From positions 115,388 to 179,387 of the forward strand of contig NZ_KQ970264.1 in the NCBI RefSeq assembly GCF_001579045.1: DNA of 64,000 nucleotides. Direction: 5' to 3'. The notes beneath the pieces are model-generated. The model did not search any database and was not told where the DNA came from. It worked only from the letters and a program-made list of their open reading frames with translations. Below, piece after piece: positions 51,811 through 62,073 of this stretch. Numbering within the stretch: position 1 is the first letter of the stretch; every line of letters begins with the position of its first letter. This DNA is from Streptococcus mitis. Its GTDB lineage: Bacteria > Bacillota > Bacilli > Lactobacillales > Streptococcaceae. Made by a program: the position numbers and the translations under genes.

Positions 51811-53292
51811 CTAGCCTGGTAAAATTCCGACCTGCTCCACAAAGCGCATAAAGGCTGCCTGTCCTTGCTCTGTCTGCTTGTAGACTCCTGCGTCCTCAAG
51901 TACACTCGCAAAGATAGCACCTACAGAGTCCTTAACGATTTCAAGGGCTCTTTCTTTATCCGCTAGATCTGGATGTTGGGCTTTGAGTTGGTCTGCCCAT
52001 TCCTGATGATAATCGACAACTGAGACAGCTTCTCCTACAAGATAGCTAGCGACTTGCTCCACTTCTGCTTTCAAACGAGGTGGTAAGATAGCCAAGCCCA
52101 TGACCTCAATCAAGCCGATATTTTCCTTCTTGATATGTTGAACATCCTTGTGAGGATGATAGATGCCATCAGGATGTTCTGCAGAAGTCTGATTGTCCCG
52201 CAAGACCAAGTCCAACTCAAACTGTCCATCGCGTTTACGGGCAATGGGTGTGATGGTATGGTGTGGTGTTCCATTACTTTCTGCCAAGACTTGCACCCTT
52301 GGATCTGAATACTGGTGCCATTCCTGCAAAATCTTGTCAGCTAAGTTGATCAAATCTTCTTTGGAAGCCGAAGTCAAACGCAACACTGACATAGGCCACT
52401 TGACAATCCCAGCCTTGACCTGCTCAAAACCAGCAAATCGGAAGGTCTTTTGCAAGGGAGCCAATTCCATAGGAAATACGTGACGGCCTCCCTGATAATG
52501 ATCATGAGTTAGAATAGAACCTCCCACAATCGGCAAGTCGGCATTAGAGCCAGCAAAATATCCTGGAAACTGCTCTACAATAGCCAGTAGACGCTCAAAA
52601 CTCTGACGGCTAATCGTCATGGGACGATGCTGCCCATCTAAGAAAATACAGTGCTCATTAAAGTAAGCATAGGGCGAATACTGGAAGCCCCATTCCTGAT
52701 CAGCCATTTCAAAACGGATAATACGGTGGTTGCTGCGAGCTGGGTGGTTTACCCGACCATGGTAGCCTTCATTCTCTAGACAAAGCTGACACTGAGGATA
52801 ATTACTAGCTTGCACCAACTTGGCTGCCGCAATCTCTTTGGGATCCTTTTCAGGCTTAGAGAGATTGATGGTAATTTCAAGCTCTCCGTAATCAGATGGA
52901 ACACGATAAGCGATATTTTTAGCAATAGCCTTGAGTTTGATGTAGTCATTCTTCTGACTGAGTTGGTAAAAATCCGCTATCGCTTGCTCAGGAGAGTGGG
53001 CATAGGTTGTCCAAAAGTCACGATTGACCTGACTCGGACAAGGAGTCACCAAGTCCATCAGTTCAGCACCAAGGATTTCACGTGCAGTCTGACTGTCCTC
53101 AATCGTCTCTAATCGAACGGCTTCTTCAACCAGCTGGTCCTTGAGGTCAATCAATTTATCCAGATTGGTCTCAACTTCCAAAACGCTATCTCCCACTCGT
53201 GCCAAGACACGATTGGTCAGGTAGATTCGATCCATTTCCTCAAATGAACTTTCAGAAATGACATGTGTTACAAATTTATCTACTAAGGTCAC
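51811..53292 (-). CDS. galT: UDP-glucose-hexose-1-phosphate uridylyltransferase (GalT, type 2)
   Basis: 493 residues. Firmicutes GalT motifs: NYPQCQLCLENEGYHGRVNHPARSNHR and HDHYQGGRHVFPMELAP with the HxHxQ-like catalytic His. It converts galactose-1-phosphate to UDP-galactose. It uses a GTG start at 53292 behind AAAGGAGG, 19 bases after galK. Confidence 0.95.
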   Translation of the reverse strand: MTLVDKFVTHVISESSFEEMDRIYLTNRVLARVGDSVLEVETNLDKLIDLKDQLVEEAVRLETIEDSQTAREILGAELMDLVTPCPSQVNRDFWTTYAHSPEQAIADFYQLSQKNDYIKLKAIAKNIAYRVPSDYGELEITINLSKPEKDPKEIAAAKLVQASNYPQCQLCLENEGYHGRVNHPARSNHRIIRFEMADQEWGFQYSPYAYFNEHCIFLDGQHRPMTISRQSFERLLAIVEQFPGYFAGSNADLPIVGGSILTHDHYQGGRHVFPMELAPLQKTFRFAGFEQVKAGIVKWPMSVLRLTSASKEDLINLADKILQEWHQYSDPRVQVLAESNGTPHHTITPIARKRDGQFELDLVLRDNQTSAEHPDGIYHPHKDVQHIKKENIGLIEVMGLAILPPRLKAEVEQVASYLVGEAVSVVDYHQEWADQLKAQHPDLADKERALEIVKDSVGAIFASVLEDAGVYKQTEQGQAAFMRFVEQVGILPG

Positions 53293-53310
53293 TATAGAGC
53301 CTCCTTTTGA

Positions 53311-54489
53311 CTAGTCAAGGACGCGAGTGCCACCTGCAACTTCAGCGATATAGAAGCTTGGAGCGTATCCAACTACTTCCTCGTAGTGTTTGCCTACAGC
53401 TTCCTTAAAGGCATCAACAGCATCTTTTTGCACCAAAGCAATGGCACATCCGCCAAAACCTGCCCCTGTCATACGAGCACCGAGAACGCCTTCTTGTGCC
53501 CAAGCTGTGTGAACAAGAGTATCCAATTCCAATCCAGTCACTTCATAGTCATGCTCTAGGGAAACGTGTGACGCATTCATCAAGCGACCAAATGTTCCCA
53601 AATCACCTGCTTGGAGGGCTGCTTGAGCTTTAAGGGTACGTTGGTTTTCAAGCACAGCATGGCGAGCACGTTTCAAACGATTTTCATCTTTAATCAGGTA
53701 GCTATATTGGTCAAAGGCCCACTCATCCAATTCACCCAAGGTCTGAATATCTAAGGCTACTTGCAATTCTTCCACTGCTTTTTCACACTCAGCACGACGT
53801 TCATTGTATTTAGAGTCCGCCAATTCACGGCGTTTGTTAGTGTTCGTGATAACAACGACATTGTCCTTCAAATCAAGTGGCACCAAGTCATACTCTAAAG
53901 TGTTAGTATCTAAGTAAATAGCACGTTGGTCAGCTCCCATACCGATAGCAAACTGGTCCATGATACCAGAGTTGACTCCGATAAAATTGTTTTCTGTTTG
54001 TTTTCCGATTTTAACCAAATCCAAACGGTCTAATTTTAAATCAAAGAGATGCTCTGCCACGACTCCTGTCAAGAGTTCAAGGGATGCTGAAGAAGACAAG
54101 CCAGCACCATTTGGGATATTCCCATAAACATAAAAATCAAAACCTTTGTCAATCACATGTCCAGCTTCTTGCAAGAAATGAAGGACACCTTTTGGATAGT
54201 TGGTCCAGTTATGCTCTTTTTCAAACTTGAGGTCCGCTAAAGGTACTTCGATAATGCCCTTGTCCTCAAAGTTAGCTGAGTAGAAACGCAAGACTTGGTC
54301 ATCACGTTTGCGAGCTGCCCCATATGTTCCCAAGGAAATAGCAGCAGGAAAAACGTGCCCACCGTTGTAGTCTGTGTGTTCACCAATCAAATTGATACGG
54401 CCTGGTGAAAAGAAAGTTTGGTCCGCTTCTTGACCAAAAACAGCAAGAAAGTCTTTGCGAAGAGTTTCAGCAGTAAGATGTTGTGTCAT
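53311..54489 (-). CDS. galK: Galactokinase
   Basis: 392 residues. GHMP kinase: the galactokinase signature [15 protein letters not shown] (residues about 30-44), the phosphate loop [14 protein letters not shown], and [13 protein letters not shown]. It starts the Leloir pathway. Its promoter (minus strand TTGACC 54569-54574, 17 bases, TACAAT 54546-54551) sits in the shared region with galR. Confidence 0.96.
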   Translation of the reverse strand: MTQHLTAETLRKDFLAVFGQEADQTFFSPGRINLIGEHTDYNGGHVFPAAISLGTYGAARKRDDQVLRFYSANFEDKGIIEVPLADLKFEKEHNWTNYPKGVLHFLQEAGHVIDKGFDFYVYGNIPNGAGLSSSASLELLTGVVAEHLFDLKLDRLDLVKIGKQTENNFIGVNSGIMDQFAIGMGADQRAIYLDTNTLEYDLVPLDLKDNVVVITNTNKRRELADSKYNERRAECEKAVEELQVALDIQTLGELDEWAFDQYSYLIKDENRLKRARHAVLENQRTLKAQAALQAGDLGTFGRLMNASHVSLEHDYEVTGLELDTLVHTAWAQEGVLGARMTGAGFGGCAIALVQKDAVDAFKEAVGKHYEEVVGYAPSFYIAEVAGGTRVLD

Positions 54490-54510
54490 ATGATTTCTCC
54501 TTTGACTGTC

Positions 54511-54600
54511 CGTTAAGGTACCTTAACGTGTAATCGTTTTCTTCTATTGTATCCAAGGGATTCCCCAAGGTCAATCCTTTTTACTAAAATTTTACTAAAC
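54511..54600. promoter_or_regulatory. galK/galR divergent control region
   Basis: A perfect 18-bp palindrome (CGTTAAGGTACCTTAACG, 54511-54528) lies in the galK leader between promoter and ribosome site. Two TTTTACTAAA motifs (54580-54600), LacI/GalR-like half-palindromes in tandem, lie just upstream of the galK -35. A TATACT-like -10 for galR is near 54628-54633. These are likely GalR and/or catabolite control sites. Confidence 0.65.
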
Positions 54601-54626
54601 TATCGGTAAAAAGCAGAAAAATATGA

Positions 54627-55658
<1,032 letters not shown>

Positions 55659-55719
55659 GATTACAAAACGACCTCTAGCAAGGCTGTTTCTCTAATAATC
55701 TCTATGATTCCGCTCCAAC

Positions 55720-56577
55720 TCACACCTTTCGCTTATGTGCTTGGTGACTTTCTAGGTCAGCATCAACTTCAATGGTAATATTTTGAAAGCCACAATCTTT
55801 GAGGAAAATTCGAATAGATTCTTTACAAGTTTCCATATGCTCCATCTCTTTTAAACAAACATGGACAATGGCATTTTTTTCCAAACCATCCATAGTCCAG
55901 AGATTAAGCTGATTGATACTAGCGACATGATTCAATTCTGCTAAATCCGTCTTGATTTTCTGGATATCTACTCCTTCTGGCACTGCATCGAGGAATATCT
56001 TGAGCGTGCTCCAAAAACGTGGAAGAGCTTTTGACAGAATAAAGAAGGAAATAGCAAGAGACAAGAGCGGATCCAAGATATACCAATCGGTAAATCGAAG
56101 AACAATGGCCATCAGGATGACAGCCACCCAACCCAAGGTATCTTCCAGAAAGTGCAGGCTGAGAATGGATTCATTCTTGGTTTGTCCTTTGCGAATGACG
56201 AGACTCGCTAGCACATTGATAATAATCGCAATAATTCCTAACCAGAGAATCCCCTCATCATTGACCGATTGTGGATGAAAGATTTTCGCTATATTTTCCA
56301 AAATGACCAAAACGGACCCTGTCATAAGAATCACAGCCGTTACCATGGCCCCTAAAAGGCTAAAACGCTTGTAGCCCAAGGTATAGTGGCTGTCTTCTTC
56401 ACGATTGGAGATACTTTCCAAAAAGGCTGAGATCCCAATAGCAATCGCATCTCCCAAGTCATGCACCGAGTCAGCAAGAACTGCACTGGAACCAAACACT
56501 CCACCAGCGATAAACTCGACAATGGCATAAGTCAAATTTAAGAAAAAAGCTAGCCAAACAGTATATTTTGCCTTCAT
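55720..56577 (-). CDS. czcD: Zinc efflux protein CzcD (cation diffusion facilitator)
   Basis: 285 residues, six helices. CDF metal sites: HDLGDAIAIG (helix 2, HxxxD) and LHFLEDTLGWVAV (helix 5), with a cytosolic domain containing MEHMETCKES. Exports Zn2+. I take ATG 56577, 9 bases after AAAGGA; 56586 would sit on the ribosome site. The C-terminal ESHQAHKRKV may bind metal. Confidence 0.9.
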   Translation of the reverse strand: MKAKYTVWLAFFLNLTYAIVEFIAGGVFGSSAVLADSVHDLGDAIAIGISAFLESISNREEDSHYTLGYKRFSLLGAMVTAVILMTGSVLVILENIAKIFHPQSVNDEGILWLGIIAIIINVLASLVIRKGQTKNESILSLHFLEDTLGWVAVILMAIVLRFTDWYILDPLLSLAISFFILSKALPRFWSTLKIFLDAVPEGVDIQKIKTDLAELNHVASINQLNLWTMDGLEKNAIVHVCLKEMEHMETCKESIRIFLKDCGFQNITIEVDADLESHQAHKRKV

Positions 56578-56606
56578 ATTTCTCATTCCTTTGTTATAAT
56601 AGATTT

Positions 56607-56623
56607 ATGAACATCTTGTTCAT
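56607..56623. promoter_or_regulatory. SczA-type operator between czcD and sczA
   Basis: A perfect dyad, ATGAACA-TCT-TGTTCAT, lies 30 bases upstream of czcD start and 84 bases from sczA. TGTTCA/TGAACA dyads are reported for SczA (recalled). It is placed near the czcD core promoter. Confidence 0.75.
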
Positions 56624-56709
56624 TATCATTATCCACTAAAACTCAAAGAAAGGATAGAAGCAAAAGGTCAGCTTTATTCAGTTCTGAACAATTTGCCTCA
56701 AGTGTCCAT

Positions 56710-57246
56710 ATGACTAACATTGACCGCCGTATCAGTAAAACAAAAAAAGCCATCTATCAAGCTTTTCTACAACTTTTGAACACTAAGGGCTACGAGGCCA
56801 CTACTGTTCAGGATATTATTGATCTCGCAGATGTGGGACGTTCTACTTTTTACTGTCACTATGAGAGCAAGGAGCTGCTTCTGGACGAGCTCTGCCGCTA
56901 CCTCTTCCATCACCTCTTTGAAAGAGAGCATTCTATTTCAACCGAAGATTACCTTGCCCATATCTTTCAGCATTTCAAGAAAAATCAAGACCATGTAACC
57001 AGTCTCTTGCTCTCTAAAAACGATTATTTTATCCGGCAACTGCGAAAAGAACTGGAACATGATGTCTACCCAATAGTAGCCGACGAACTAATCCAATCGT
57101 ACCCCAACATTCCTCACTCCTATCTCAAACACCTAGTCGTAAGCCATTTCATTGAAACCCTCAGCTGGTGGTTGAAAAAAGGCAAGTCCTACTCCGAACA
57201 AGAAGTGATCCAGTTTTATTTGGAAATCCTACATGTCTATAATTAA
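56710..57246 (+). CDS. sczA: TetR-family zinc-responsive regulator SczA
   Basis: 178 residues. N-terminal TetR HTH (KKAIYQAFLQLLNTKGYEATTVQDIIDLADVGRSTFYCHYESKELLLDELC), and a C-terminal domain with His/Cys/Glu. In pneumococci SczA activates czcD with zinc. Divergent from czcD. The ribosome site is weak. Confidence 0.9.
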   Translation: MTNIDRRISKTKKAIYQAFLQLLNTKGYEATTVQDIIDLADVGRSTFYCHYESKELLLDELCRYLFHHLFEREHSISTEDYLAHIFQHFKKNQDHVTSLLLSKNDYFIRQLRKELEHDVYPIVADELIQSYPNIPHSYLKHLVVSHFIETLSWWLKKGKSYSEQEVIQFYLEILHVYN

Positions 57247-57249
57247 ACA

Positions 57250-57285
57250 GAAAAACGAGTCCAAAAGGGCTCGTTTTGACTTTTT
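57250..57285. terminator. Terminator between sczA and the DUF1211 gene
   Basis: AAAACGAG-TCC-AAAAG-GG-CTCGTTTT followed by Ts; convergent genes. Confidence 0.85.
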
Positions 57286-57868
57286 ATGGATTAAATTGTT
57301 TAGGAATGACAATAAATAGAAGGGTCACTAGGACTGAAATCCCAACTCCTGCCGGAAAAATCGTCAGGGACAAGATTAATCCAAGAATCTTAATGCCAAT
57401 GTCCCAAGTCAACCATTTTTGGCGATCTGCATTCAACCCATACATTTCTGCGCCATCATTTATCTCCTCAAGCGTACGATAATACCATAAGACTGAAAAA
57501 GTAATCAGTAGGACGATGACTCCGTAAAAGGCCTGCATAGTCCCATTCGTAAAATGAGTCGCTATGAGCTGTGTCGCATAGGGAAAGAGGGAAGAGAAAA
57601 AAAGCATAACAATGGTAGCCCAAACCGTTTTTTGACTGATTTTTTGAATAAGGTGGGAGGCAGCGTGAATATTGGCCCACATAGCTCCTAGCCAAAAGAA
57701 AGAGATGGCGTAGGCGAGAAAATTTGTTCGAAGCTCCCATAATCCTTGTACATCAAATGTCTTCGGTTTTTCCAACTCAAGCACCAAGATAGTCATAACG
57801 ATGGCTAAAACTGCATCTATAAAAGCCCCCAAACGTTCTTTTTCCATGATTTGCGGTTGTTTATTCAT
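57284..57868 (-). CDS. DUF1211/TMEM175-like potassium channel family protein
   Basis: 194 residues, six helices. The diagnostic motif ERLGAFIDAVLAIVMTILVLEL (RxxxFxDAVxAIxxT) is present once, as in bacterial TMEM175 tetramers. Upstream, a dyad ATGCTA-CAGTA-TAGCAT (57924-57940) overlaps a TATACT-like -10 on the minus strand. Physiological role not known. Confidence 0.82.
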   Translation of the reverse strand: MNKQPQIMEKERLGAFIDAVLAIVMTILVLELEKPKTFDVQGLWELRTNFLAYAISFFWLGAMWANIHAASHLIQKISQKTVWATIVMLFFSSLFPYATQLIATHFTNGTMQAFYGVIVLLITFSVLWYYRTLEEINDGAEMYGLNADRQKWLTWDIGIKILGLILSLTIFPAGVGISVLVTLLFIVIPKQFNP

Positions 57869-58011
57869 TTTCCAATCCTTTCAACTCCCACTATACTTCG
57901 TTAATAAGTGATCGTTTATTTCTATGCTACAGTATAGCATGTTTTGATAAAAAATTAAACTCGGAAGAGCAAAATAGATTTGATATCCTTCAAGTATATC
58001 ACTTCATTTAA

Positions 58012-58239
58012 CAATTAGGAAATCGGCTTCCCCTTATCGGAAGTAGTATTGCGACCTTATCTCTCATCCTCTACTGCTTTTTGCCGATTGTCGCACTATT
58101 TCTTTGGCTGATTGGCTGTGGGTTGATTTGCTACGGAGCCTATTGGAATGGCAAGCACAAAGAAAACTTCAATCTAGCCCACCATGTCATTCGATTGGGA
58201 ATCGCTCTGCTAATCACTATTTTATTAGCCCTCATATAA
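58012..58239 (+). pseudogene. 5'-truncated membrane protein remnant
   Basis: An open frame of 75 codons without a start: it reads ...LPLIGSSIATLSLIL, FLPIVALFLWLIGCGLICYG, NGKHKENFNLAHHVIRLG and ends ITILLALI. It has three hydrophobic segments and a stop. There is a stop directly before codon 1 and no ATG, GTG or TTG with a ribosome site. I cannot name the family. The rest of 57869-58347 holds the DUF1211 promoter and a terminator. Confidence 0.5.
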
Positions 58240-58240
58240 G

Positions 58241-58279
58241 AAAAGCTCAAGTTGTATCAATGAAAACTTGAGCTCTTTT
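58241..58279. terminator. Bidirectional hairpin terminator
   Basis: AAAGCTCAAGTT and AACTTGAGCTCTTTT pair around a short loop; it lies between the remnant (plus) and the oxidoreductase (minus). Confidence 0.85.
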
Positions 58280-58347
58280 ATTATTCCATTCATCATCCAA
58301 AACTGCTATGCCTTTTACGGTTTATCTCCTTTTTTCTCCCCATCTTT

Positions 58348-59352
58348 CTATTTCTTAAAAGTAAGGACTGTTTTTCCACGTGAGCGACCATTAACGACCT
58401 TGTCTAATGCGCTATTTACCTCTTCAAATGGATAGACTGTATCGATAGATGGTTTGATTTCTAATGTACTCAATAGGTCAGCTACTTCTTGTAATTGAGC
58501 GCCATTACTTTCTACAAAAATGAAATGATAGTGAACGCCATATTTGTCCGCCATCTTATCAAATTTGCGTCCTGCTAAGCCAAGTAGCAATTGTTTCCAT
58601 TTTGGTAATTTCATTCGTTTGGCAAAGGCACCGTTTGGTATGGCACGAAGCGAAACAAGATGACCTCCTTTTTTCATGATAGACATTTGCTTTTCAGTTT
58701 CTGCACCACCAAGAGTATCAAGGACGTAATCGACCTCACTGACAGTTTTTGTATAATCCTCTGTTTTATAATCGATAAAACGGTCTGCTCCTAGCTTCAA
58801 AACTCGCTCAACACTATCTCCAGCCCCATTGGTGATGACTTTCAAACCTTTGGCCTTGGCAATTGGAATGGCCATTCCACCAACACCTCCAGTACCTCCA
58901 GAGATAAAGATGGTCTTTCCAACTTGAGCCTCCATGAGTTCTAGGGCTTGCATAATGGTCAAGGCAGTCAAAGGTACAGCAGCAGCTTCCTCGTCTGATA
59001 GATAGTCTGGTACCTTGGCCAGAGCCTGGCTATCGACAGTCACATATTCTGCAAAGGCACCAATATGGTCTAGTGGTAGACGTCCAAAGACACGATCTCC
59101 TACTTGAAAGTTACTAACGTTGTTCCCGATGCTTTCAACGATACCAACGACTTCATTACCTGCAATTTGTGGGAGCTTGTACGGGACAATCATTTCAACC
59201 TCTCCACGTGAGATCATGTTATCGAGAGGATTAACCCCAGCTGCAGACACCTTTATCAAAACTTGATTTTCGTTCATAGTTGGTCTAGGCACTTCAATTA
59301 AATTCAGCTTGATATTCTTTTTATTATAAGTAGTATGTTGTGCAACTTTCAT
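58348..59352 (-). CDS. Zinc-type alcohol dehydrogenase-like NAD(P)H quinone oxidoreductase (MDR)
   Basis: 334 residues. The nucleotide loop FISGGTGGVGGMAIPIAKAKG and GNEVVGIVESIG, VGDRVFGRLP match quinone-reductase-like MDR enzymes lacking structural zinc Cys. Reduces quinones or enones with NADPH in relatives; substrate unknown. Single gene; 59353-59592 has promoter-like AT-rich sequence and no gene I can support. Confidence 0.87.
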   Translation of the reverse strand: MKVAQHTTYNKKNIKLNLIEVPRPTMNENQVLIKVSAAGVNPLDNMISRGEVEMIVPYKLPQIAGNEVVGIVESIGNNVSNFQVGDRVFGRLPLDHIGAFAEYVTVDSQALAKVPDYLSDEEAAAVPLTALTIMQALELMEAQVGKTIFISGGTGGVGGMAIPIAKAKGLKVITNGAGDSVERVLKLGADRFIDYKTEDYTKTVSEVDYVLDTLGGAETEKQMSIMKKGGHLVSLRAIPNGAFAKRMKLPKWKQLLLGLAGRKFDKMADKYGVHYHFIFVESNGAQLQEVADLLSTLEIKPSIDTVYPFEEVNSALDKVVNGRSRGKTVLTFKK

Positions 59353-59592
59353 GTAATTTCTCTTTTCTATTATTTGAACTTGTATCTAGTACAGATATAT
59401 ATTGTTTTAGTAAAAACCGTCTATTTAGCTTCTTGTTTTGGACTATCAATATCATCTTCTAAAGTTTAATTTGAAAGTTCTTTCTATCTGAAATTCCGAA
59501 TGGACGAAAAGAAATGAAACTGTTTCTTAACTGTCTTTCTTCTCTGGGAAATTAAGATAAATAGTATAAAGAACCGAATCCATTCCTATTGA

Positions 59593-60531
59593 TCAAGCCA
59601 TCAACACCATGAGTATGGGAATCACCACCATGGTAGCAAGGGTCGTCTCTGTCACCATGACCGCTGCGTAATCACTATCGGCTCCGTAGAGTCTGGCAAC
59701 GACCGGTGCATTGGTCATCACTGGCATAGCGGACTGAATGATAAAGACTTGCTTCATCAAGCTTGGAAGAGGTGCCCAGTAAACAATGGTCGCCATCAAG
59801 AGTGGGGCAACCACGAAGCGTCCCAACAAAATTAAGAATTGGTCTTTTTTCAGAGTCAGTTGCTTTAGTCCTGCATTGGACACTGATAAACCAATAAATA
59901 TCATGGATAAAGGAGTTGTCAAATTACCCAGATACTGTAAATCACTGGCTAAAAAGGTAGGGAGCTTGATATGAAGAATCACCAAGACTAGCCCTAAGAG
60001 AAAGCCCATGAGAGGAGGAGAAAAGACTTTTTTCAGACTCGTTTTGAGATCAAACTGAGCTTCTCCCTCGCCATCCCGCTGAATCAGGTAGGTCCCCAAG
60101 GTCCAGAAAAAGGTCGTATTACACATGTAATAGATCAAAACATAGGGAATACTGGCATCCCCGAAAAGGGCTTGGTTAATGGGAAGACCCACAAAAATCG
60201 TATTGGAGTTAAAAAACATGGAAATAAAGAGGCCCCGGTGGTCTTGTCTCACTGCAAAGATCCTAGCTACTGCTGTCGCGATGCCAAGTAAAATGACCAT
60301 AGACAAGGCAGGAAAACGCAGTTCTGGTAACATTTTTAGGAGGGCAGCCGCTGTAAAACGCTGTGTGATGGTGTAGAGCATATAGCAGGGCAAAGCGATT
60401 TGAGTGACTAATTTTGCGATCAAGCCACGTGACTTGTCATCAAACCAGCCTTTTTCACCTATGACAAAGCCCACTAAAACCATACCTAGAATGACCAGGA
60501 TCCCTGATATACTCCTCAAAAAGATTTCCAT
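59593..60531 (-). CDS. AEC-family transporter (auxin efflux carrier-like)
   Basis: 312 residues, about ten helices. Starts MEIFLRSISGILVILGMVLVGF; SNTIFVGLPINQALFG and NAPVVARLYGAD are AEC hallmarks. In lactic acid bacteria this family includes malate/mevalonate and similar carriers. ATG 60531 lies after AAAGGAG; the 14 codons upstream are not conserved. Confidence 0.86.
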   Translation of the reverse strand: MEIFLRSISGILVILGMVLVGFVIGEKGWFDDKSRGLIAKLVTQIALPCYMLYTITQRFTAAALLKMLPELRFPALSMVILLGIATAVARIFAVRQDHRGLFISMFFNSNTIFVGLPINQALFGDASIPYVLIYYMCNTTFFWTLGTYLIQRDGEGEAQFDLKTSLKKVFSPPLMGFLLGLVLVILHIKLPTFLASDLQYLGNLTTPLSMIFIGLSVSNAGLKQLTLKKDQFLILLGRFVVAPLLMATIVYWAPLPSLMKQVFIIQSAMPVMTNAPVVARLYGADSDYAAVMVTETTLATMVVIPILMVLMA

Positions 60532-60649
60532 GTTTTCTCCTTTTACTTCTTTGAAATGAGCGTTTTTCCACAAGGTCTCAAAAACTACTCTAGTATATCA
60601 CAAAAAGAGGTAGAGTAACATGCCCACCTCTTGATTTTATTGATTGTTA

Positions 60650-61117
60650 CTAGTAGCCTTTCTTGGTCCATTGGTACCAACCAACTAGACTGTCGATCAA
60701 GTAAATAAAGTATTTCCCTTGAATTTGTAGGCTTTCTCCCCACCACAAGTAGATAGAGAAAACATTAGTAGTAGCCCAAAAAATCCATTGTTCACGGTAA
60801 ACAGCTGTCATCAAGAGCTGACCAACACCATTTGTCGCATCGGTAACGGAATCCCGGAAAGGCCGATTGGCTCCAACTGATTGGTAAATATAGCCAAATA
60901 CCAGCCACCAAATGGCACTGATCGACAAGTACTTGATCCATCCCACCGCATCCAATTTATGGGCAACAAATTCCTGCTGTTCTTTTTTGAACTGGGCTTG
61001 ATAGATCCAAGCCAAGAGACCAATTGGCTGCATGATGGTGAAATAGAGACTTGTCAAAACCTCACCGTAGAAGCCTTTTTGAAGGGCAAGCACAAGATAA
61101 ATGACAGAATTGATCAA
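60650..61117 (-). pseudogene. pnuC: PnuC nicotinamide mononucleotide/riboside transporter, 5'-truncated
   Basis: 155 residues read from ATG 61117; the matching frame extends to FASNYIFGLINSVIYL at about 61142, where a stop and a sharp change in composition occur. The remaining PnuC motifs are IMQPIGLLAWIYQAQFKKE, TDATNGVGQLLMTAVYREQWIFW, and ESLQIQGKYFIYLIDSLVGWYQW. Full PnuC proteins are around 220-260 residues with seven helices, so the N-terminal third is missing. It probably does not work. Confidence 0.8.
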
Positions 61118-61196
61118 ACCAAAGATATAGTTACTGGCAAATCAAACCGAGTTATCTGAGGAAGCACCCGATGATCATGAAACGTTATTAAACACA

Positions 61197-61272
61197 AAAG
61201 TCACCCATGTGAGTTCTTGCCAGAAGCTGAAGTTAATCCTTCAACCTGGAAAACCCGCAGAGGTGACTTTTT
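61197..61272. terminator. Large imperfect hairpin at the ECF operon end
   Basis: AAAAGTCACC (61197-61206) pairs with AGGTGACTTTTT (61261-61272). Inside is a second stem, TGAAG/CTTCA. It lies just past the EcfA stop (on the minus strand), followed by TTTTGTG. It may terminate the operon or be an end of the transferred segment. Confidence 0.55.
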
Positions 61273-62073
61273 CTATACATCTCGATTTTTCTGGCAATAA
61301 TCATTAACCGATAAATATGTCTGTGAATCACCCAGCGACTCCGCTATGTCCATAATCCGCGGTGGTAGTAATCCCACTCGCTGGACAAGTTCGTGATTGC
61401 TGAACAATTCCCGTGGACTGCCGGCGAAGCCAAACTTCCCGTGTTCCATAACATACACCGACTCAAACTCGGCGGCGACCCAATCCATGTCATGGGTGAT
61501 GGTCACAACTTGGTGGCCCGAATCAGCCAACTGATGGAAAATTGCGGTCAACTTGCGCCGGCTTTCCCAATCAAGCGACATCATCGGCTCATCAAATAAA
61601 TAAATCGCTGGATCCACTGCCAAAACTGTGGCAACGCTCAACAGCTTGCGTTCCGACAATGACAGGTCATATGGACTTTCAGCTGTTTTATCATCCAAGC
61701 CAACTCTTTTTAGAGCCGCTAAAGCCCGCCTCGTAATCGTGTCGTGGTCATCCATGATCTGCGCGACATTCCACTCCACCTCTCGTTGAACGGTCGGGTT
61801 GAAAAGCTGATCGTCAGGATTCTGAAAAGTAATCCCAACCTTCAGTAACTTTTCGACTGGTTTAAGATCATTAAAATTTTCTCCATCGATCTTAATCACA
61901 CCGGTTTGTGGTGTCAGCAAGCCCGTCAACAATTTGAAGAGCGTTGATTTGCCGGCACCATTTTGGCCGACAATCGCCACCATCGGATCGGCGAAGTGTT
62001 TGTCTTCAACATCCAAGCTAAAGGACCGTTCCGGATAAGTGAACGTCAGGTGGCTCAGTTCAATTGTGGACAT
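61273..62073 (-). CDS. Energy-coupling factor transporter ATPase
   Basis: 266 residues. Walker A GQNGAGKST, Q-loop TFQNPDDQLFNPTV, signature LSLSERKLLSVA (variant), Walker B IYLFDEPMMSLD and H-loop ITHDMD. QNPDDQ(L/I)F after Walker A is typical of EcfA proteins of vitamin/metal ECF transporters. The ATG is 6 bases after GGAGG and overlaps the second ATPase by 14 bases. G+C is about 55% in sampled lines, foreign to the window. Confidence 0.88.
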   Translation of the reverse strand: MSTIELSHLTFTYPERSFSLDVEDKHFADPMVAIVGQNGAGKSTLFKLLTGLLTPQTGVIKIDGENFNDLKPVEKLLKVGITFQNPDDQLFNPTVQREVEWNVAQIMDDHDTITRRALAALKRVGLDDKTAESPYDLSLSERKLLSVATVLAVDPAIYLFDEPMMSLDWESRRKLTAIFHQLADSGHQVVTITHDMDWVAAEFESVYVMEHGKFGFAGSPRELFSNHELVQRVGLLPPRIMDIAESLGDSQTYLSVNDYCQKNRDV

